38,522 bases of DNA from a virus, in IMG/VR virus record IMGVR_UViG_3300048029_000152, positions 1-38,522 of that record; one strand, 5' to 3'. The stretch's first letter is position 1. Each line of letters opens with the position of its first letter. Position numbers and translations under genes: made by a program. A model generated the notes under the pieces. The model did not search any database. It was given only the letters and a program-made list of their open reading frames with translations, and was not told the DNA's origin. Below, one piece after another: positions 8,701-17,285 of the stretch.

Positions 8701-10730
8701 AACTTAAAGAAATAGATGGTCAATCTTTCAGTAAATTAGACCCTTATGAAAAGGCAATATTTATAAGGTTTTGGGATGAAATCAATAATAAAGAGCGTGG
8801 ACACCGAGTTATATCACCAGAAGGTGATCTGCTAGACTTCCAAATGACAAACAAAGGTGTGAAGTCTGGTACAGCATGGAATGGTTTCAGAGATATAGCC
8901 AAAGCAGTTTCCATCATAGAAAATGGTGCTAGAGAGAATATAGATTTACAGCTTGGCTTTATGCATAAAGTTAGAAGTTTTTATAACAACATACTCAGCC
9001 CCATGTCTGATATGGGTGATGTAACTATCGATACACATGCAGTTGCCGCTGGTCAGCTACGTCCATTATCAGGAGAACACCAAGAGGTTAAAGACAATTT
9101 CAAAGGTGGTGGTAACTCCGCTATTACAGGAGCTGTTGGTTCTTATGGATTTAATGGAGATGCATATAGAGAAGCAGCAGCTGAAGCAGGAGTACTACCT
9201 CGAGAGATGCAATCTATCACCTGGGAAGCAGTACGAGGCTTATTCACGCCATCATTTAAATCTGATTCTAAAAATCAAGAAAAGATAACAAATATTTGGA
9301 AAAAGTTCGACAATGGTGATATAAATATAGACCAAGCTAGACAGGAGATTTTAGATGCAGCAGGAGGCATTAACAGAGCAGCATGGGAAGGACAACGACC
9401 CGATAGTACAGGCAATGCTGAAGAGTCAAATAACACCCAATCAGGAGTCTTATCTAGCCCTAGCGTACCCAGAACAGAAGATGGACGCAGAGCTGGAAGC
9501 AAACCTACCAGACCACTTCTTCGAGCTACCGAAGACGGAGAAGGAAGCACGTTCAATGCAATCGATGAACAAAGCAGCGGATCTTTCAGAAGATCCTACC
9601 AGAGCATCCCTGCTTTCGGGTCTAGGACAGTTGAGCCAGTCCAAATAAGAGATCAGCTTGAGCTTGCAAAACAATTGTTTGCAGAAGGCAAACCTCTACC
9701 TATTGGTATGCCAGGCACACCTTTTGAAAATGGTATACAAGATGTAAGAGTCGTTGAGCTACTAGCTAAGTCTCTTGGCTATGGATTTGAGATATTTGCA
9801 AACCCTAATCAATATCAAACAGGCATGAAAAAACGATTTGATAGATATACATCAGGCAAAGCACTAGGTGGATTATTTAGCAATGCAGACCCTACTAAGA
9901 TGGTTTATGACCAAGTAGAAAATAAGCCTTTGAGAGGGTTTCTAGCTACTAGGTCAACTTATCAAAATAAAAAAGACAAAAAGGATTACATTACATTACC
10001 AGAATCCATTTTCGCTGCATTACATGAGCTTGGACACGCTATAGAAAGATTGCCATTTGTAGACAGCCAGCAAATATCAGCAACACAAACACAAACTAAC
10101 CCTAGACCTAGTAATACGATTCTTGGTTTAATGAACACGCCTGATGGATCTATGTTGTATACTGATGGACGAGTTAGAAATAACACTTTTAGAGGATATT
10201 TAGCACATTTAGTTAATGCTTTTGGTAATAAAATTACAGCACCTAAAAATATAAAAAGCGATTTAGATTTTACTGATGCAGAATTAGAAAACATTGTATC
10301 TGAAGTGTTAGACCTACAACGTACTGGTATGCTTACCATCCAAGGCGTAGGGCAGGTGATGCCTCGACCAACTTACAGTGATACCCAGTATGCAGTCCAG
10401 CAGGGTGATGCTACAATGTATGAGGCCAATGAGTTTATTAAACAAGAAGAAAGAACATACTTCCATCGACCTCAAGAGCTAGCTGCTGATATGATTGGCT
10501 CTTATCTGTTAGATCCTGCAGGATTCAAACAAAAAGCTCCAACAGCTGCAAAGTTTGTACGTGACTTGTTGAATACTGCTAATGCTGAATCCAGTAAGTT
10601 TGTAAAGTTCTACTCAGCACCGCTAGCCATGGTAGTTGCCACAATAATGGCGCAGCTAATGCTTGGTGAACAAGAAGAAGAAGAAAAGAGGGGCGCACTT
10701 AGTCTAGGACAAGCTGCGTTGACTGCATAA
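5784..10730 (+). CDS. Giant polyvalent internal virion protein with HELGH metallopeptidase motif (1648 aa)
   Basis: At almost 5 kb this is the largest gene. Residues 1-40 (FADWLVANQNKKGTPEWDTVASAFKELD) are a short helical module seen at the start of other large phage virion proteins. Residues about 150-280 are Ala/Gly-rich with hydrophobic stretches that could insert in membranes. Residues about 560-600 are coiled coil. Residues about 840-1150 form a compact domain with ASLSPQKDW (about 915-923) and VTIDTHA (1080-1086); similar motif pairs occur in large phage proteins, possibly Pfam DUF7178 (from memory). Residues 1414-1418 are HELGH, a zincin zinc-binding motif, with QELAAD further on offering Glu1565 as third ligand. 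Such multidomain 'polyvalent' proteins are thought to be injected with the DNA and to act in the new host. It follows the transglycosylase gene and overlaps small terminase by one base. Confidence 0.7.
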   Translation: MSSQDLNAFADWLVANQNKKGTPEWDTVASAFKELDAQRQMQPQDSSLGTAFKFSEAKSRADAMNYAADVNQVGEQGMYGQLTRAGQQYIGNPVREALGFDPIDPNYAQNQIEQQRQQAAALNQQADALNYKSPTTDDVTGVGSAIRFGVQKAVESAPYMATAITAPLLTPILTAGSLNAGMKDIEGLSVEDRVKLATAGGTIQAVLENIGAAAVVRGIPKELLGKLGVKGVSDLLNKNGMGKIAKAFGSGMASEGATEFAQETVAIGTEAIAGRDFQEGEIGSRLKEATAAGAAAGGTIRGTGQTAVESVNAVRRTPQEATDPEAAADLANRLKTIATANNYDLNDVSKTSSKGARETVDKAHVQIAEDIKQLSADLRTRLNVKDTDELSVVLDKVLAAAGKRQAKNKTKNTVGQQELDAIERLTGNTAEGQSLLSLMRQSNELTELHNSGYVGGVSKYTDMLNPIRTDVGYSSTSAVEIPTRIAGTLYGATINPLIPAAQAATLGAGRLIDKVTGNRSNVGKFVNENQGNQGIQKQTAPSLREQAQRADLEKQLQAESDALEQQLTQQEALSRRRAAYLNQDLPAAGSPEATMVIATEGVDQKTLEQLVEYIGQARPELKDSADAYLAAIRGETLSDVPGLTELIRAVKTFVDNTPQFADKKNPQLAARISENFTTPVAAAGGVPGYLNTPGYQRGIADNQAAADSLTEAVNNDGSISAPDKAKLLDGLAQLRSNLGVNPAEKAVDIYNSTRDKLTDKALADTYMMPYVERVAGQQPNENEATDNMVAPSLQIYNNPMRVSPRRPTAVSAVEDPLTDSLQITGDDITRSPLGEKLLPKLMQLPGIAGSRKSGDNRSDQRVYTDFIKDNLLWLYNLVSPEYRERAKQWYVGANRLSQQAADKYNLGLAQVAGVMASLSPQKDWYMNYDLGIRTIEAYNTIQPTDVFDKKMATAFRRMIKKQSAKAAKDLRIKLKEIDGQSFSKLDPYEKAIFIRFWDEINNKERGHRVISPEGDLLDFQMTNKGVKSGTAWNGFRDIAKAVSIIENGARENIDLQLGFMHKVRSFYNNILSPMSDMGDVTIDTHAVAAGQLRPLSGEHQEVKDNFKGGGNSAITGAVGSYGFNGDAYREAAAEAGVLPREMQSITWEAVRGLFTPSFKSDSKNQEKITNIWKKFDNGDINIDQARQEILDAAGGINRAAWEGQRPDSTGNAEESNNTQSGVLSSPSVPRTEDGRRAGSKPTRPLLRATEDGEGSTFNAIDEQSSGSFRRSYQSIPAFGSRTVEPVQIRDQLELAKQLFAEGKPLPIGMPGTPFENGIQDVRVVELLAKSLGYGFEIFANPNQYQTGMKKRFDRYTSGKALGGLFSNADPTKMVYDQVENKPLRGFLATRSTYQNKKDKKDYITLPESIFAALHELGHAIERLPFVDSQQISATQTQTNPRPSNTILGLMNTPDGSMLYTDGRVRNNTFRGYLAHLVNAFGNKITAPKNIKSDLDFTDAELENIVSEVLDLQRTGMLTIQGVGQVMPRPTYSDTQYAVQQGDATMYEANEFIKQEERTYFHRPQELAADMIGSYLLDPAGFKQKAPTAAKFVRDLLNTANAESSKFVKFYSAPLAMVVATIMAQLMLGEQEEEEKRGALSLGQAALTA

Positions 10731-11233
10731 TGGCTGAACGCAAGAAAGCTCCACCGAGAGTAAAAACCGGTACCCACCCACAACGAGCACCTAAAAATAA
10801 CTATTTTGCTACTTTGATGTCTACACCAGAGGGTAGGGCAAAACGTGCAGAGTGGGCTGCTAGACCTCGCAAGAACCCTGGTAGACCTACAGGTGTTCCT
10901 GATGGACACCGCAAACACACAATAGAGCCTATACGTAAACAGGCGCGAGAAGAAGCAGAGAAGGTAGTAGAAGTAATGACCAAGAAGATACCAGTTGAGA
11001 CTGACTATGCAAAAGAAGCACTCACAACAGCTGTAGAAGTCATGCGCTCACCAGATAGCACCAGAGACCGGCTAACAGCAGCACGTCTTGTATTAGACTT
11101 TACCAAGCAGAAGCCAGCCTCGAAGTCAGAAATGGCTATCAGCCAGGCAGAGAACTTCCTGGAAGGATTGCTACAAGAGGAGCAGCAGCATGGACAAGAA
11201 ACTGAAAGAGATCCGCAAGCGACTATTAACTGA
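10730..11233 (+). CDS. terS: Terminase small subunit (167 aa)
   Basis: A basic N-terminal half (residues 1-70, with ARPRKNPGRPTGVPDGHRKHT) is followed by a helical region (EAEKVVEVMTKKIP, then ALTTAVEVMRSPDSTRDRLTAARLVLDFTKQKPASKSE). This second half resembles the small-terminase regions of many phages, where 'A...L..M.....S...R..AA..LLD....KP' is a common pattern. The subunit would recognise the packaging site and load the large terminase. Its ATG overlaps the preceding stop (TAATG) and its end overlaps the large-terminase start by 44 bp, the usual pairing. The role is supported mainly by position and this pattern. Confidence 0.75.
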   Translation: MAERKKAPPRVKTGTHPQRAPKNNYFATLMSTPEGRAKRAEWAARPRKNPGRPTGVPDGHRKHTIEPIRKQAREEAEKVVEVMTKKIPVETDYAKEALTTAVEVMRSPDSTRDRLTAARLVLDFTKQKPASKSEMAISQAENFLEGLLQEEQQHGQETERDPQATIN

Positions 11234-12761
11234 GTTTAGTTACTACTCTAAAAACGCATTACGGATAAGAACAAAGAGGGGCGAAATAGCCCCTTTAGTT
11301 TTGAATGAAGCACAACAGATACTAGATGAGGCTATCACTCGACAACTGAAGAGCGAAGGAAAGATAAGGGTCATTATACTAAAAGCTAGGCAGCAAGGTC
11401 TGTCTACTTATGTGGGTGGACACCTGTACTTCACCGTGAGCCAACATAAGGCTCGTAAGGCAATGGTTGTAACACACCATGCGGATAGCACCCGGGCACT
11501 GTTCGATATGACCAAGCGATTTCATGAGCATGTGCCTGATATCTTAAAACCTCATACAAAGTACTCTAGTAGAAGGGAGTTAACATTTGATGTTCTCGAT
11601 AGTTCTTACGTGGTTGCCACTGCCGGTGGCGATGCAATTGGGCGAGGGGAAACCCTCTCATGCATACATGCTTCGGAGCTTGCCTTCTGGCCTAAGTCAA
11701 CAGCTGAAGAGAATTGGAACAGTCTTATACAAGCGGTTCCGAATACAAATGATACAAGTATATTTGTCGAGAGCACAGCGAACGGTGTAAACGGTGTCTT
11801 TTATAACCTCTGGCGTGGTGCCATGGATGGTACAAATGGTTTCATTCCCTGCTTTATTCCTTGGTTTACTGACCCCACATACAGAGAACCTGTAACTGAC
11901 ACATTCGATAGAACGCCAGAAGAAACAGAGCTAGCTGACACGTATGAACTGGACGATGAGCAGCTTATGTTCCGTAGGCGTAAAATAGCGCAGAACGGCC
12001 TAGATTTATTTCGCCAGGAATACCCATCTACACCAGATGAAGCCTTCCTGACTACAGGCCGTCCTGTATTTAACCCAGACCAGCTGGTTACACTTCTTGA
12101 CGATACCAGAGACGTTGAGCAGCGGCTGGCACTCGAGGATGAAGAGTGGGTCACCCACCCTCGAGGCGAACTTACTGTATACCGCAAACACGATGAAGGA
12201 GAGCGATATGTCATTGGAGCTGATGTGGCGATGGGCGTTAGAAATGGCGACTGGAGTGTGGCGCAAGTGCTTGACAGTAAGAAGCGTCAGGTGGCTACGT
12301 GGCGAGGTCAGGTTCATCCTGACTTCTATGCGGAAATCCTACATGCGCTGGGAACGTATTACAATGAGGCGCACATTATTGTTGAAAACAATGGTCACGG
12401 AATCCTCACTTGTACAAGGCTTGGTAAGGATATGCAGTATGCTAATTTCTATACTGAAATCCAGCACGACAAGGTAACTGACAGAGAAACCATCAAGCTA
12501 GGCTTTACTACTACTGCCAAAACAAAACCATTAATTATAGACCAGCTCCGCGCTTCCATGCGCGAGGAAGAAATAGAGCTGAATGACAAAATAACAATAA
12601 GAGAAATGCTTACTTACATTGTCACTGAATCAGGCTCAATGGAGGCTGAGTCAGGCTGTTTTGACGACTGTGTAATGTCACTGGCATTGGCAAACTATGC
12701 ACACGAAGGTGCCTGGGAGCCGGTAGATATACCGGATGAATTATATGTGGAGATGGTATAA
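11190..12761 (+). CDS. terL: Terminase large subunit, packaging ATPase/nuclease (523 aa)
   Basis: This is the motor that pumps DNA into the procapsid. The ATPase domain has a Walker A-like KARQQGLST (residues 65-73), a typical phage variant, and a Walker B region TLSCIHASELAFW with the likely catalytic Glu163. STANG (195-199) fits the coupling motif. The C-terminal RNase H-like nuclease domain shows YVIGADVAMG (Asp345), an IIVENNGHG strand, and CFDDCVMSLALA near the end (Asp492/Asp493), as expected for the three acidic metal ligands. Length is within the usual 450-650. A GAGGAG ribosome binding site lies inside the small-terminase gene. The family is clear. Whether packaging is headful or site-specific cannot be decided here; the circular permutation would fit headful. 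Confidence 0.93.
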   Translation: MDKKLKEIRKRLLTEFSYYSKNALRIRTKRGEIAPLVLNEAQQILDEAITRQLKSEGKIRVIILKARQQGLSTYVGGHLYFTVSQHKARKAMVVTHHADSTRALFDMTKRFHEHVPDILKPHTKYSSRRELTFDVLDSSYVVATAGGDAIGRGETLSCIHASELAFWPKSTAEENWNSLIQAVPNTNDTSIFVESTANGVNGVFYNLWRGAMDGTNGFIPCFIPWFTDPTYREPVTDTFDRTPEETELADTYELDDEQLMFRRRKIAQNGLDLFRQEYPSTPDEAFLTTGRPVFNPDQLVTLLDDTRDVEQRLALEDEEWVTHPRGELTVYRKHDEGERYVIGADVAMGVRNGDWSVAQVLDSKKRQVATWRGQVHPDFYAEILHALGTYYNEAHIIVENNGHGILTCTRLGKDMQYANFYTEIQHDKVTDRETIKLGFTTTAKTKPLIIDQLRASMREEEIELNDKITIREMLTYIVTESGSMEAESGCFDDCVMSLALANYAHEGAWEPVDIPDELYVEMV

Positions 12762-12764
12762 ACC

Positions 12765-14792
12765 ATGGAATATCAAGAATTAGATGAAGATGATATCTTA
12801 GTACTTGTAGAGGATAATATTAATCGTTCTATCGGTTACTATGACAGTCAGCTTTCCAAGGAGCGTGAAAAGGTACTCAAGTACTACCAGGCTGAAGAGC
12901 CTAAAGCGCAACACGATGGTAATTCTAAGTATATCTCTATGGATGTCTATGATGCTGTACAGTCTATGCAAGCAGCTCTTCTTGAATCTATGGCAGCTGG
13001 GCAGCGTATTGTTAAGTTTGCTCCACAGAATGCTGATGATGTCGTCATGTCTGAGATTGCTAGTGAGTACACTAACTACGTGATGTTCCGGCAAAATGAT
13101 TTCTTTGATGTTTGCAGCTCAGTGATTCACGATGGATTAACTGCAAGAGCTGGCATAGCTAAAGTATATTACGATGAGGCTACCGACTACCAGCTAGAAG
13201 AGTTTACAAATGTAACTGAAGAAGAGCTGGACATGCTTCTGGCACAAGATGAGGACATCGAGCTAGAAGAAAGTGACACAAATGAAGTTGGTCTTATATC
13301 TGGTAGCGTTAGCATACCGGTCAATAAAAGTCAGGTACGTGTAGAATCAATCCCACCGGAAAGCTTCATCATAGAGCCACAAGCAGTAAGCTTAGATTCA
13401 GTTAACTTTATGGCACACCGGGAGCGTAAGACAATATCTGAGCTGCGTGAGATGGGCTATGATGATGAGCTGATAGAAAAGATTGGTGATGACCACCAGG
13501 ATGTAGAGACAGAGACCGACCCGGAGGTTCTTGCCAGGCACTCAGAGATAGGTGCAGATAGAGGCTTTAACGCTAAAGGCTATCAGGACGTTGTACGCAG
13601 CGTAATGGTATATGAGTGCTATATAAAGTTAGACCCAGATGGAACCGGTGTAGCAAGCTTATATAAGGTCTGTAAGGCTGGTAATGCATTGCTAGATATG
13701 TATGTAGTGGACGATATACCGTTTATTGCATTTGTTCCGCTGCCTATACCTCATGCCTTCTTTGGACATAACTTTGCAGAGAAAGTAATACCCACACAAA
13801 ATGCTAGAACTGTTCTTACTCGCAGCATACTCGATCATGCTGTTATTACTAATAACCCCCGTTACATGGTCGTCAAAGGATCACTAAGCAACCCCCGGGA
13901 AATGATATCTAACAAAGTGGGCGGTCTCGTGAACGTCACCAGGGCTGATGGTATTGCACCGCTGCCCCAGGCAACTTTGAACCCTTTTGTATTCCAGACA
14001 CTCAATCTTTTACAGGAACAAGCAGAAGACACTACAGGCGTTTCTAGGCTGTCCAGAGGCATTGAGAAGGATGCTATAAGCAAGCAGAACAGTGCCGCTA
14101 TGGTTGAGCAGTTGGCATCTATGTCACAACAAAGACAAAAGATCATAGCCAGGCAATTTGCCAATCAGTTTGTCCGGCCTCTTTTCCACAAAGTCTATCA
14201 GCTATGTATTGAGAATGAGACAGAAGAAAAGATTGTACAGCTGGCAGGTAACTATGTGCCGGTTGACCCTAAAGCTTGGGAAGAGCGCAGAGACTGCATA
14301 GTAGAACTAAAGTTAGGCTATGGTGAGCAAGACCGTGACGCACAAAAGTACCTGCAGCTCCATGCGCTACTGGCTCAAGACCCAACAATAGCACCAATGT
14401 ACACCCCTGATAAAAAGTACCAAATGTATAAGACAATCATGGAGAAACAAGGCGTACTTAATGTTGACGATTACCTGACGAGACCTGACCAATTACAAGA
14501 GCCACAACCTGACCCAATGCAGCAAATGCAGCAGCAGATGGCTATGAAGCAATTAGAAATACAAGAGAGGCAAACAGCACTAGCAGAACAGAAAGCAGCA
14601 GCTGATGCCCAGGTAGCCCAGATGAAGCTCGAGCTGGATCAAATGAAAGCTCAAGCTCAACACGCCTTACAATCAGACAGCATGGATCTGAAAGAGGCAC
14701 AACTAGAACACAAGAAACGCATAGACGAAAGTGAACTTGAGATACTTAGGAACACTGAGGATAGGCGTGGAATTGTATCACCAACAGGATAG
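12765..14792 (+). CDS. Portal protein (675 aa)
   Basis: The protein follows large terminase by 3 bp and has the features of a P22-like portal. An acidic N-terminus precedes RSIGYYDSQLSKEREKVLKYYQAEEP, and a core contains VYDAVQSMQAALLESMAAGQ and HNFAEKVIPTQNARTVLTRSILDH. It ends in a long Gln/Met/Glu/Ala-rich coiled coil (residues about 575-660, QQMQQQMAMKQLEIQERQ and on), comparable to the barrel helix of P22 gp1 portals. Twelve copies would form the ring at the packaging vertex, binding terminase and later the adaptor. Length (675) is close to P22 gp1 (725). GGAGATGG precedes the ATG. I am confident of the role from order and architecture. Confidence 0.88.
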   Translation: MEYQELDEDDILVLVEDNINRSIGYYDSQLSKEREKVLKYYQAEEPKAQHDGNSKYISMDVYDAVQSMQAALLESMAAGQRIVKFAPQNADDVVMSEIASEYTNYVMFRQNDFFDVCSSVIHDGLTARAGIAKVYYDEATDYQLEEFTNVTEEELDMLLAQDEDIELEESDTNEVGLISGSVSIPVNKSQVRVESIPPESFIIEPQAVSLDSVNFMAHRERKTISELREMGYDDELIEKIGDDHQDVETETDPEVLARHSEIGADRGFNAKGYQDVVRSVMVYECYIKLDPDGTGVASLYKVCKAGNALLDMYVVDDIPFIAFVPLPIPHAFFGHNFAEKVIPTQNARTVLTRSILDHAVITNNPRYMVVKGSLSNPREMISNKVGGLVNVTRADGIAPLPQATLNPFVFQTLNLLQEQAEDTTGVSRLSRGIEKDAISKQNSAAMVEQLASMSQQRQKIIARQFANQFVRPLFHKVYQLCIENETEEKIVQLAGNYVPVDPKAWEERRDCIVELKLGYGEQDRDAQKYLQLHALLAQDPTIAPMYTPDKKYQMYKTIMEKQGVLNVDDYLTRPDQLQEPQPDPMQQMQQQMAMKQLEIQERQTALAEQKAAADAQVAQMKLELDQMKAQAQHALQSDSMDLKEAQLEHKKRIDESELEILRNTEDRRGIVSPTG

Positions 14793-14800
14793 AGCACAAA

Positions 14801-15001
14801 ATGTATGAAGCTTTTTTATTAGTCTGCCTTTCAGTGGGCGGCTGTTTTATGGCTGAAAACACTGAAGGTATGCTGGTAACTGAGAAACTTTGCTACCAGC
14901 GTATAGCCGAAATGCACATGGATATAACCGACCACTATGCCGGGCAAGGCATAGGATTAGTTTGGATTGTTCCGAAGTGCACCAAAGTACAATCGATCTA
15001 A
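14801..15001 (+). CDS. Small protein with N-terminal hydrophobic segment (66 aa)
   Basis: I do not recognise this gene. It is 66 residues long, with a hydrophobic start YEAFLLVCLSVGGCFMAE (residues 2-19) that could be a signal anchor or signal peptide; LSVGGC is loosely like a lipobox. The rest is mixed, with two further cysteines (KLCYQR and PKCTK) that could form a disulphide if exported. It lies between portal and scaffold, with AGGATAG upstream of the ATG, and the next gene's ribosome binding site begins right after its stop. It could be a minor virion protein or an envelope-acting accessory protein. Confidence 0.5.
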   Translation: MYEAFLLVCLSVGGCFMAENTEGMLVTEKLCYQRIAEMHMDITDHYAGQGIGLVWIVPKCTKVQSI

Positions 15002-15013
15002 GGAGATCCAAAC

Positions 15014-15274
15014 ATGGAAAAAGAAGAGCAGCTCTTAAAGCAGGGCGATGATGCTGAACAACTTATAAAGTCTGACACGTTTAATAATGTAGTTAACAGC
15101 CTGGTTGAATCTACCTTCCAGGCTTTCGTTAATACTAAGCCAGAAGAAGGCACAAATCGTGAGAGAACTTACAATCATTATAGGGCGTTAGTAGATATCG
15201 TTAATACACTACAACAGCGTGTATCTGTCAGAGACCAGATAATGGATAAACGCAACAACAGCGAAGAGGAGTAG
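15014..15274 (+). CDS. Conserved-looking small helical protein between portal and scaffold (86 aa)
   Basis: An 86-residue acidic protein predicted to be almost all helix: DAEQLIKSDTFNNVVNSLVESTFQAFVNTKP, then RERTYNHYRALVDIVNTLQQRVSVRDQI. A small protein of this kind ('...L..s..f...v..l......a......e...rE..y.....l..i...L......') often lies next to portal or scaffold genes in podoviruses. It has a good ribosome binding site (AAGGAG, 7 bp before ATG) and ends 7 bp before the scaffold ATG. A head-assembly or minor capsid role is likely by position only. Confidence 0.6.
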   Translation: MEKEEQLLKQGDDAEQLIKSDTFNNVVNSLVESTFQAFVNTKPEEGTNRERTYNHYRALVDIVNTLQQRVSVRDQIMDKRNNSEEE

Positions 15275-15281
15275 GTCTACA

Positions 15282-16295
15282 ATGAGCGACCAAAACACAC
15301 AACCTCAACAAGCGGAACTACCACTAGATGCCTTTGGCGAAGTGGATGTGACACAAGCCATCTTGAATAAATGGGAAGACCCTGCAGCGCAGGCATCTGA
15401 ACTAGAAGAAGAGGCAACTGCTCCAGCCCTCGAAGAGACAGAGGACGAAGAGCAGGTACTTGAAGAAGAAGAATTGGACGAAGAAGACGAAGAAGATTCT
15501 GAGAATGACCTGGAAGAAGAAGACGAAGAACCAGAAGAAGTGACAGCAGCAGAGGTGTCTGATGATACTGAAGTTGAGATAGCTATCGATGGTGAAGTCA
15601 AAACAGCATCAATCAAAGATTTGAAACGGCTCTACGGACAAGAAGCATCTTTAACACGTAAGTCTCAAGAAGCAGCGAAACAGAGAAAAGAAGCTAGCGA
15701 AGCTATCGACAAATCTAATGTCGTGCTACAGAGCATGTTACAACGTGCACAAGAACGAGCAAAACCCTATGAAGATGTAGATATGCTAGTTGCATCTAAG
15801 ACTATGTCTGATGCCGACTTTGCAGCTCTGCGTAAAGAAGCTAAAGCAGCCCAGGACGAAGTAAAGTTTCTCACACAAGAGGCAGATAACTTCTATCGTG
15901 GTTTACAGCAGCAGCAGCAAACACAACTTCAAGAACAGGCTCGAGAGTGCATAAAAGTACTCCAGGATGATATAACGGATTGGTCTAATAATCTATATAA
16001 CGATATTAGGTCATATGCTGTATCTCAGGGATTACAACAGGAGCAAGTTGATCAATACGTTGATCCGGCTGTCATAAAGATTCTTAACAAGGCAAGACTA
16101 TTTGACCAGGGCAAGAAAGTGGCAACTGTGAAAAAGCAGGCTCCAAAGAAACGTGTACTGAAATCCGACAAGGCACCGCTAACAGCATCTGCAAAACGCT
16201 CTAGGAAAACCAAAGAACTAGAGCAACGTGTAGCAGCTGGTAGCACAGATAGTGACGATTTAGCAGCCTTAATACTGTCTCGCTGGGAAACTTAA
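15282..16295 (+). CDS. Capsid scaffolding protein (337 aa)
   Basis: This gene lies just before the coat protein and has typical scaffold composition. Residues about 38-95 are an extreme acidic stretch made mainly of Glu and Asp. A short beta segment (VEIAIDGEVKTASIKDLKRLYGQEASLT, about 100-128) is a known feature of scaffolds in marine and T7-like podoviruses. Long helices follow (SLTRKSQEAAKQRKEASEAI; RKEAKAAQDEVKFLTQEADNFYRGLQQQQQTQLQEQ). The C-terminal 60 residues are basic (KKQAPKKRVLKSDKAP, KRSRKTKE), fitting the scaffold end that binds coat protein by charge. It would direct procapsid assembly and then leave. GAGGAG precedes the ATG. Confidence 0.85.
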   Translation: MSDQNTQPQQAELPLDAFGEVDVTQAILNKWEDPAAQASELEEEATAPALEETEDEEQVLEEEELDEEDEEDSENDLEEEDEEPEEVTAAEVSDDTEVEIAIDGEVKTASIKDLKRLYGQEASLTRKSQEAAKQRKEASEAIDKSNVVLQSMLQRAQERAKPYEDVDMLVASKTMSDADFAALRKEAKAAQDEVKFLTQEADNFYRGLQQQQQTQLQEQARECIKVLQDDITDWSNNLYNDIRSYAVSQGLQQEQVDQYVDPAVIKILNKARLFDQGKKVATVKKQAPKKRVLKSDKAPLTASAKRSRKTKELEQRVAAGSTDSDDLAALILSRWET

Positions 16296-16319
16296 TAGTT
16301 TATCTCAGGAGTAAAAAAG

Positions 16320-17204
16320 ATGACTACATACACCACCTATGACCAAGTAGGCAAAGCTGAAGATGTATCTTCACTTATTACCAACATTAGCCCAAGTTCA
16401 ACTCCATTTTTCTCGATGATCAAAAGCGAGAAAGTTGCAGCTCGTGTATTCGAGTGGCAAGAGGATTCAATTCGTAACAGTGCTAATAATGCAAAGGTTG
16501 AAGGAGCTGCGTTCAGTACAGCTGCTCGTGCAGCCACTACATTACGTAGTAACAATACACAGATCCTTTCAGATACCTTTATGGTAAGTGCTACAGGAGA
16601 TGCCATTAAGCTGCATGGCAGGGCATCAGAAACCGCTTATCAACTAGGTAAAGCTCTAAAGGCAATTAAATTGGACTTAGAGCGAGCTTTTGTTGGTGTA
16701 GATAACGCAGCAGTAACAGGTGACAGCTCTACAGCTAGAGAAATGGCTTCTGCTACTCAGCAAATATCTACCAGCCTCGATGCCGGAAGCAACGCCACAG
16801 ATCCACTTACAGAGGCGAAGATCCTAGACTTAGCAGAAGATTGCTATGACAATGGATCAGACCCAAGTGTACTAATGGTCAAGCCAGCAGACTCAAGAAT
16901 CGTAGCTGAGTTTGCAACAGCGACAGGCAGAAATCGTGAACACGCACAGACTAAAACTCTCGTGAATACGATCGATCTGTTGGTAACTCCCTTCGGATCT
17001 TTTAATCTCGTTATGAACCGGGAGCAGCTAACAACACATGCATTCTTGGTAGACCCAAGCATGTGGCGTTCAGCAGTATTGCGTCCATTCTCAAGAACAC
17101 TCTTAGGTAAAGACTCAGATGGCGACAAACACGCTATCGTGGGTGAATACAGCCTCAAGCACATGAACTTTAGTGCTGATGGTATGATCACCGGCCTTTC
17201 CTAA
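16320..17204 (+). CDS. Major capsid protein, HK97-fold (DUF5309/SU10-like, 294 aa)
   Basis: The N-terminus TTYTTYDQVGKAEDVSSLITNISPSSTPFFSMIKSEKVAARVFEWQEDSI matches the pattern of SU10/DUF5309-type major coat proteins ('...I..isP..TP....i......t...eW..D.l'). The centre contains the E-loop/spine region (SDTFMVSATGDAIKLHGRASETAYQLGKALKAIKLDLERAFVG) and the end has the beta-rich YSLKHMNFSADGMITGLS. Length (about 290) is normal for this family. It forms the icosahedral shell and should be the most abundant virion protein. AGGAG precedes the ATG by 8 bp, and a large hairpin and a putative phage promoter follow the stop, so it appears to end a transcription block, as gene 10 does in T7. Confidence 0.9.
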   Translation: MTTYTTYDQVGKAEDVSSLITNISPSSTPFFSMIKSEKVAARVFEWQEDSIRNSANNAKVEGAAFSTAARAATTLRSNNTQILSDTFMVSATGDAIKLHGRASETAYQLGKALKAIKLDLERAFVGVDNAAVTGDSSTAREMASATQQISTSLDAGSNATDPLTEAKILDLAEDCYDNGSDPSVLMVKPADSRIVAEFATATGRNREHAQTKTLVNTIDLLVTPFGSFNLVMNREQLTTHAFLVDPSMWRSAVLRPFSRTLLGKDSDGDKHAIVGEYSLKHMNFSADGMITGLS

Positions 17205-17221
17205 GACACCTAGATAAGGGT

Positions 17222-17262
17222 CAGGGGAGTAGTGGTTTTTGCTCTCCTTACCACCTCTCCTG
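17222..17262 (+). terminator. Large hairpin after the coat gene, possible terminator or mRNA-stability element
   Basis: CAGGGGAG (17222-17229), a TA bulge and GTGG (17232-17235) pair with CCAC (17251-17254) and CTCTCCTG (17255-17262), giving 12 pairs (one G-T) with a 15-nt loop. No U-run follows, so it is not a classic intrinsic terminator for host polymerase. Its place directly after the coat gene and before a promoter-like motif matches T-phi of T7, so termination by the phage polymerase is possible; protection of coat mRNA is the alternative. Confidence 0.5.
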
Positions 17263-17269
17263 GCACCTT

Positions 17270-17285
17270 ACTTATGTTACCGCAT
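17270..17285 (+). promoter_or_regulatory. Putative phage RNA polymerase promoter, copy 1
   Basis: ACTTATGTTACCGCAT is one base different from the 16-bp motif ACTTATGTTACCCCAT found at four other block boundaries, all on the + strand. It lies in the 93-bp gap between coat protein and the next gene, only 12 bp before the ATG at 17298, with the ribosome binding site AAGGAG immediately after the motif. If transcription starts at its 3' edge, the mRNA leader would be very short. It would drive the tail, fibre and lysis block. Confidence 0.65.

Noticed and set aside
9037-9288. 83-residue + strand ORF in another frame of the giant gene
   Set aside because: Lies wholly within a recognisable domain of the 1648-residue protein and has no independent support.
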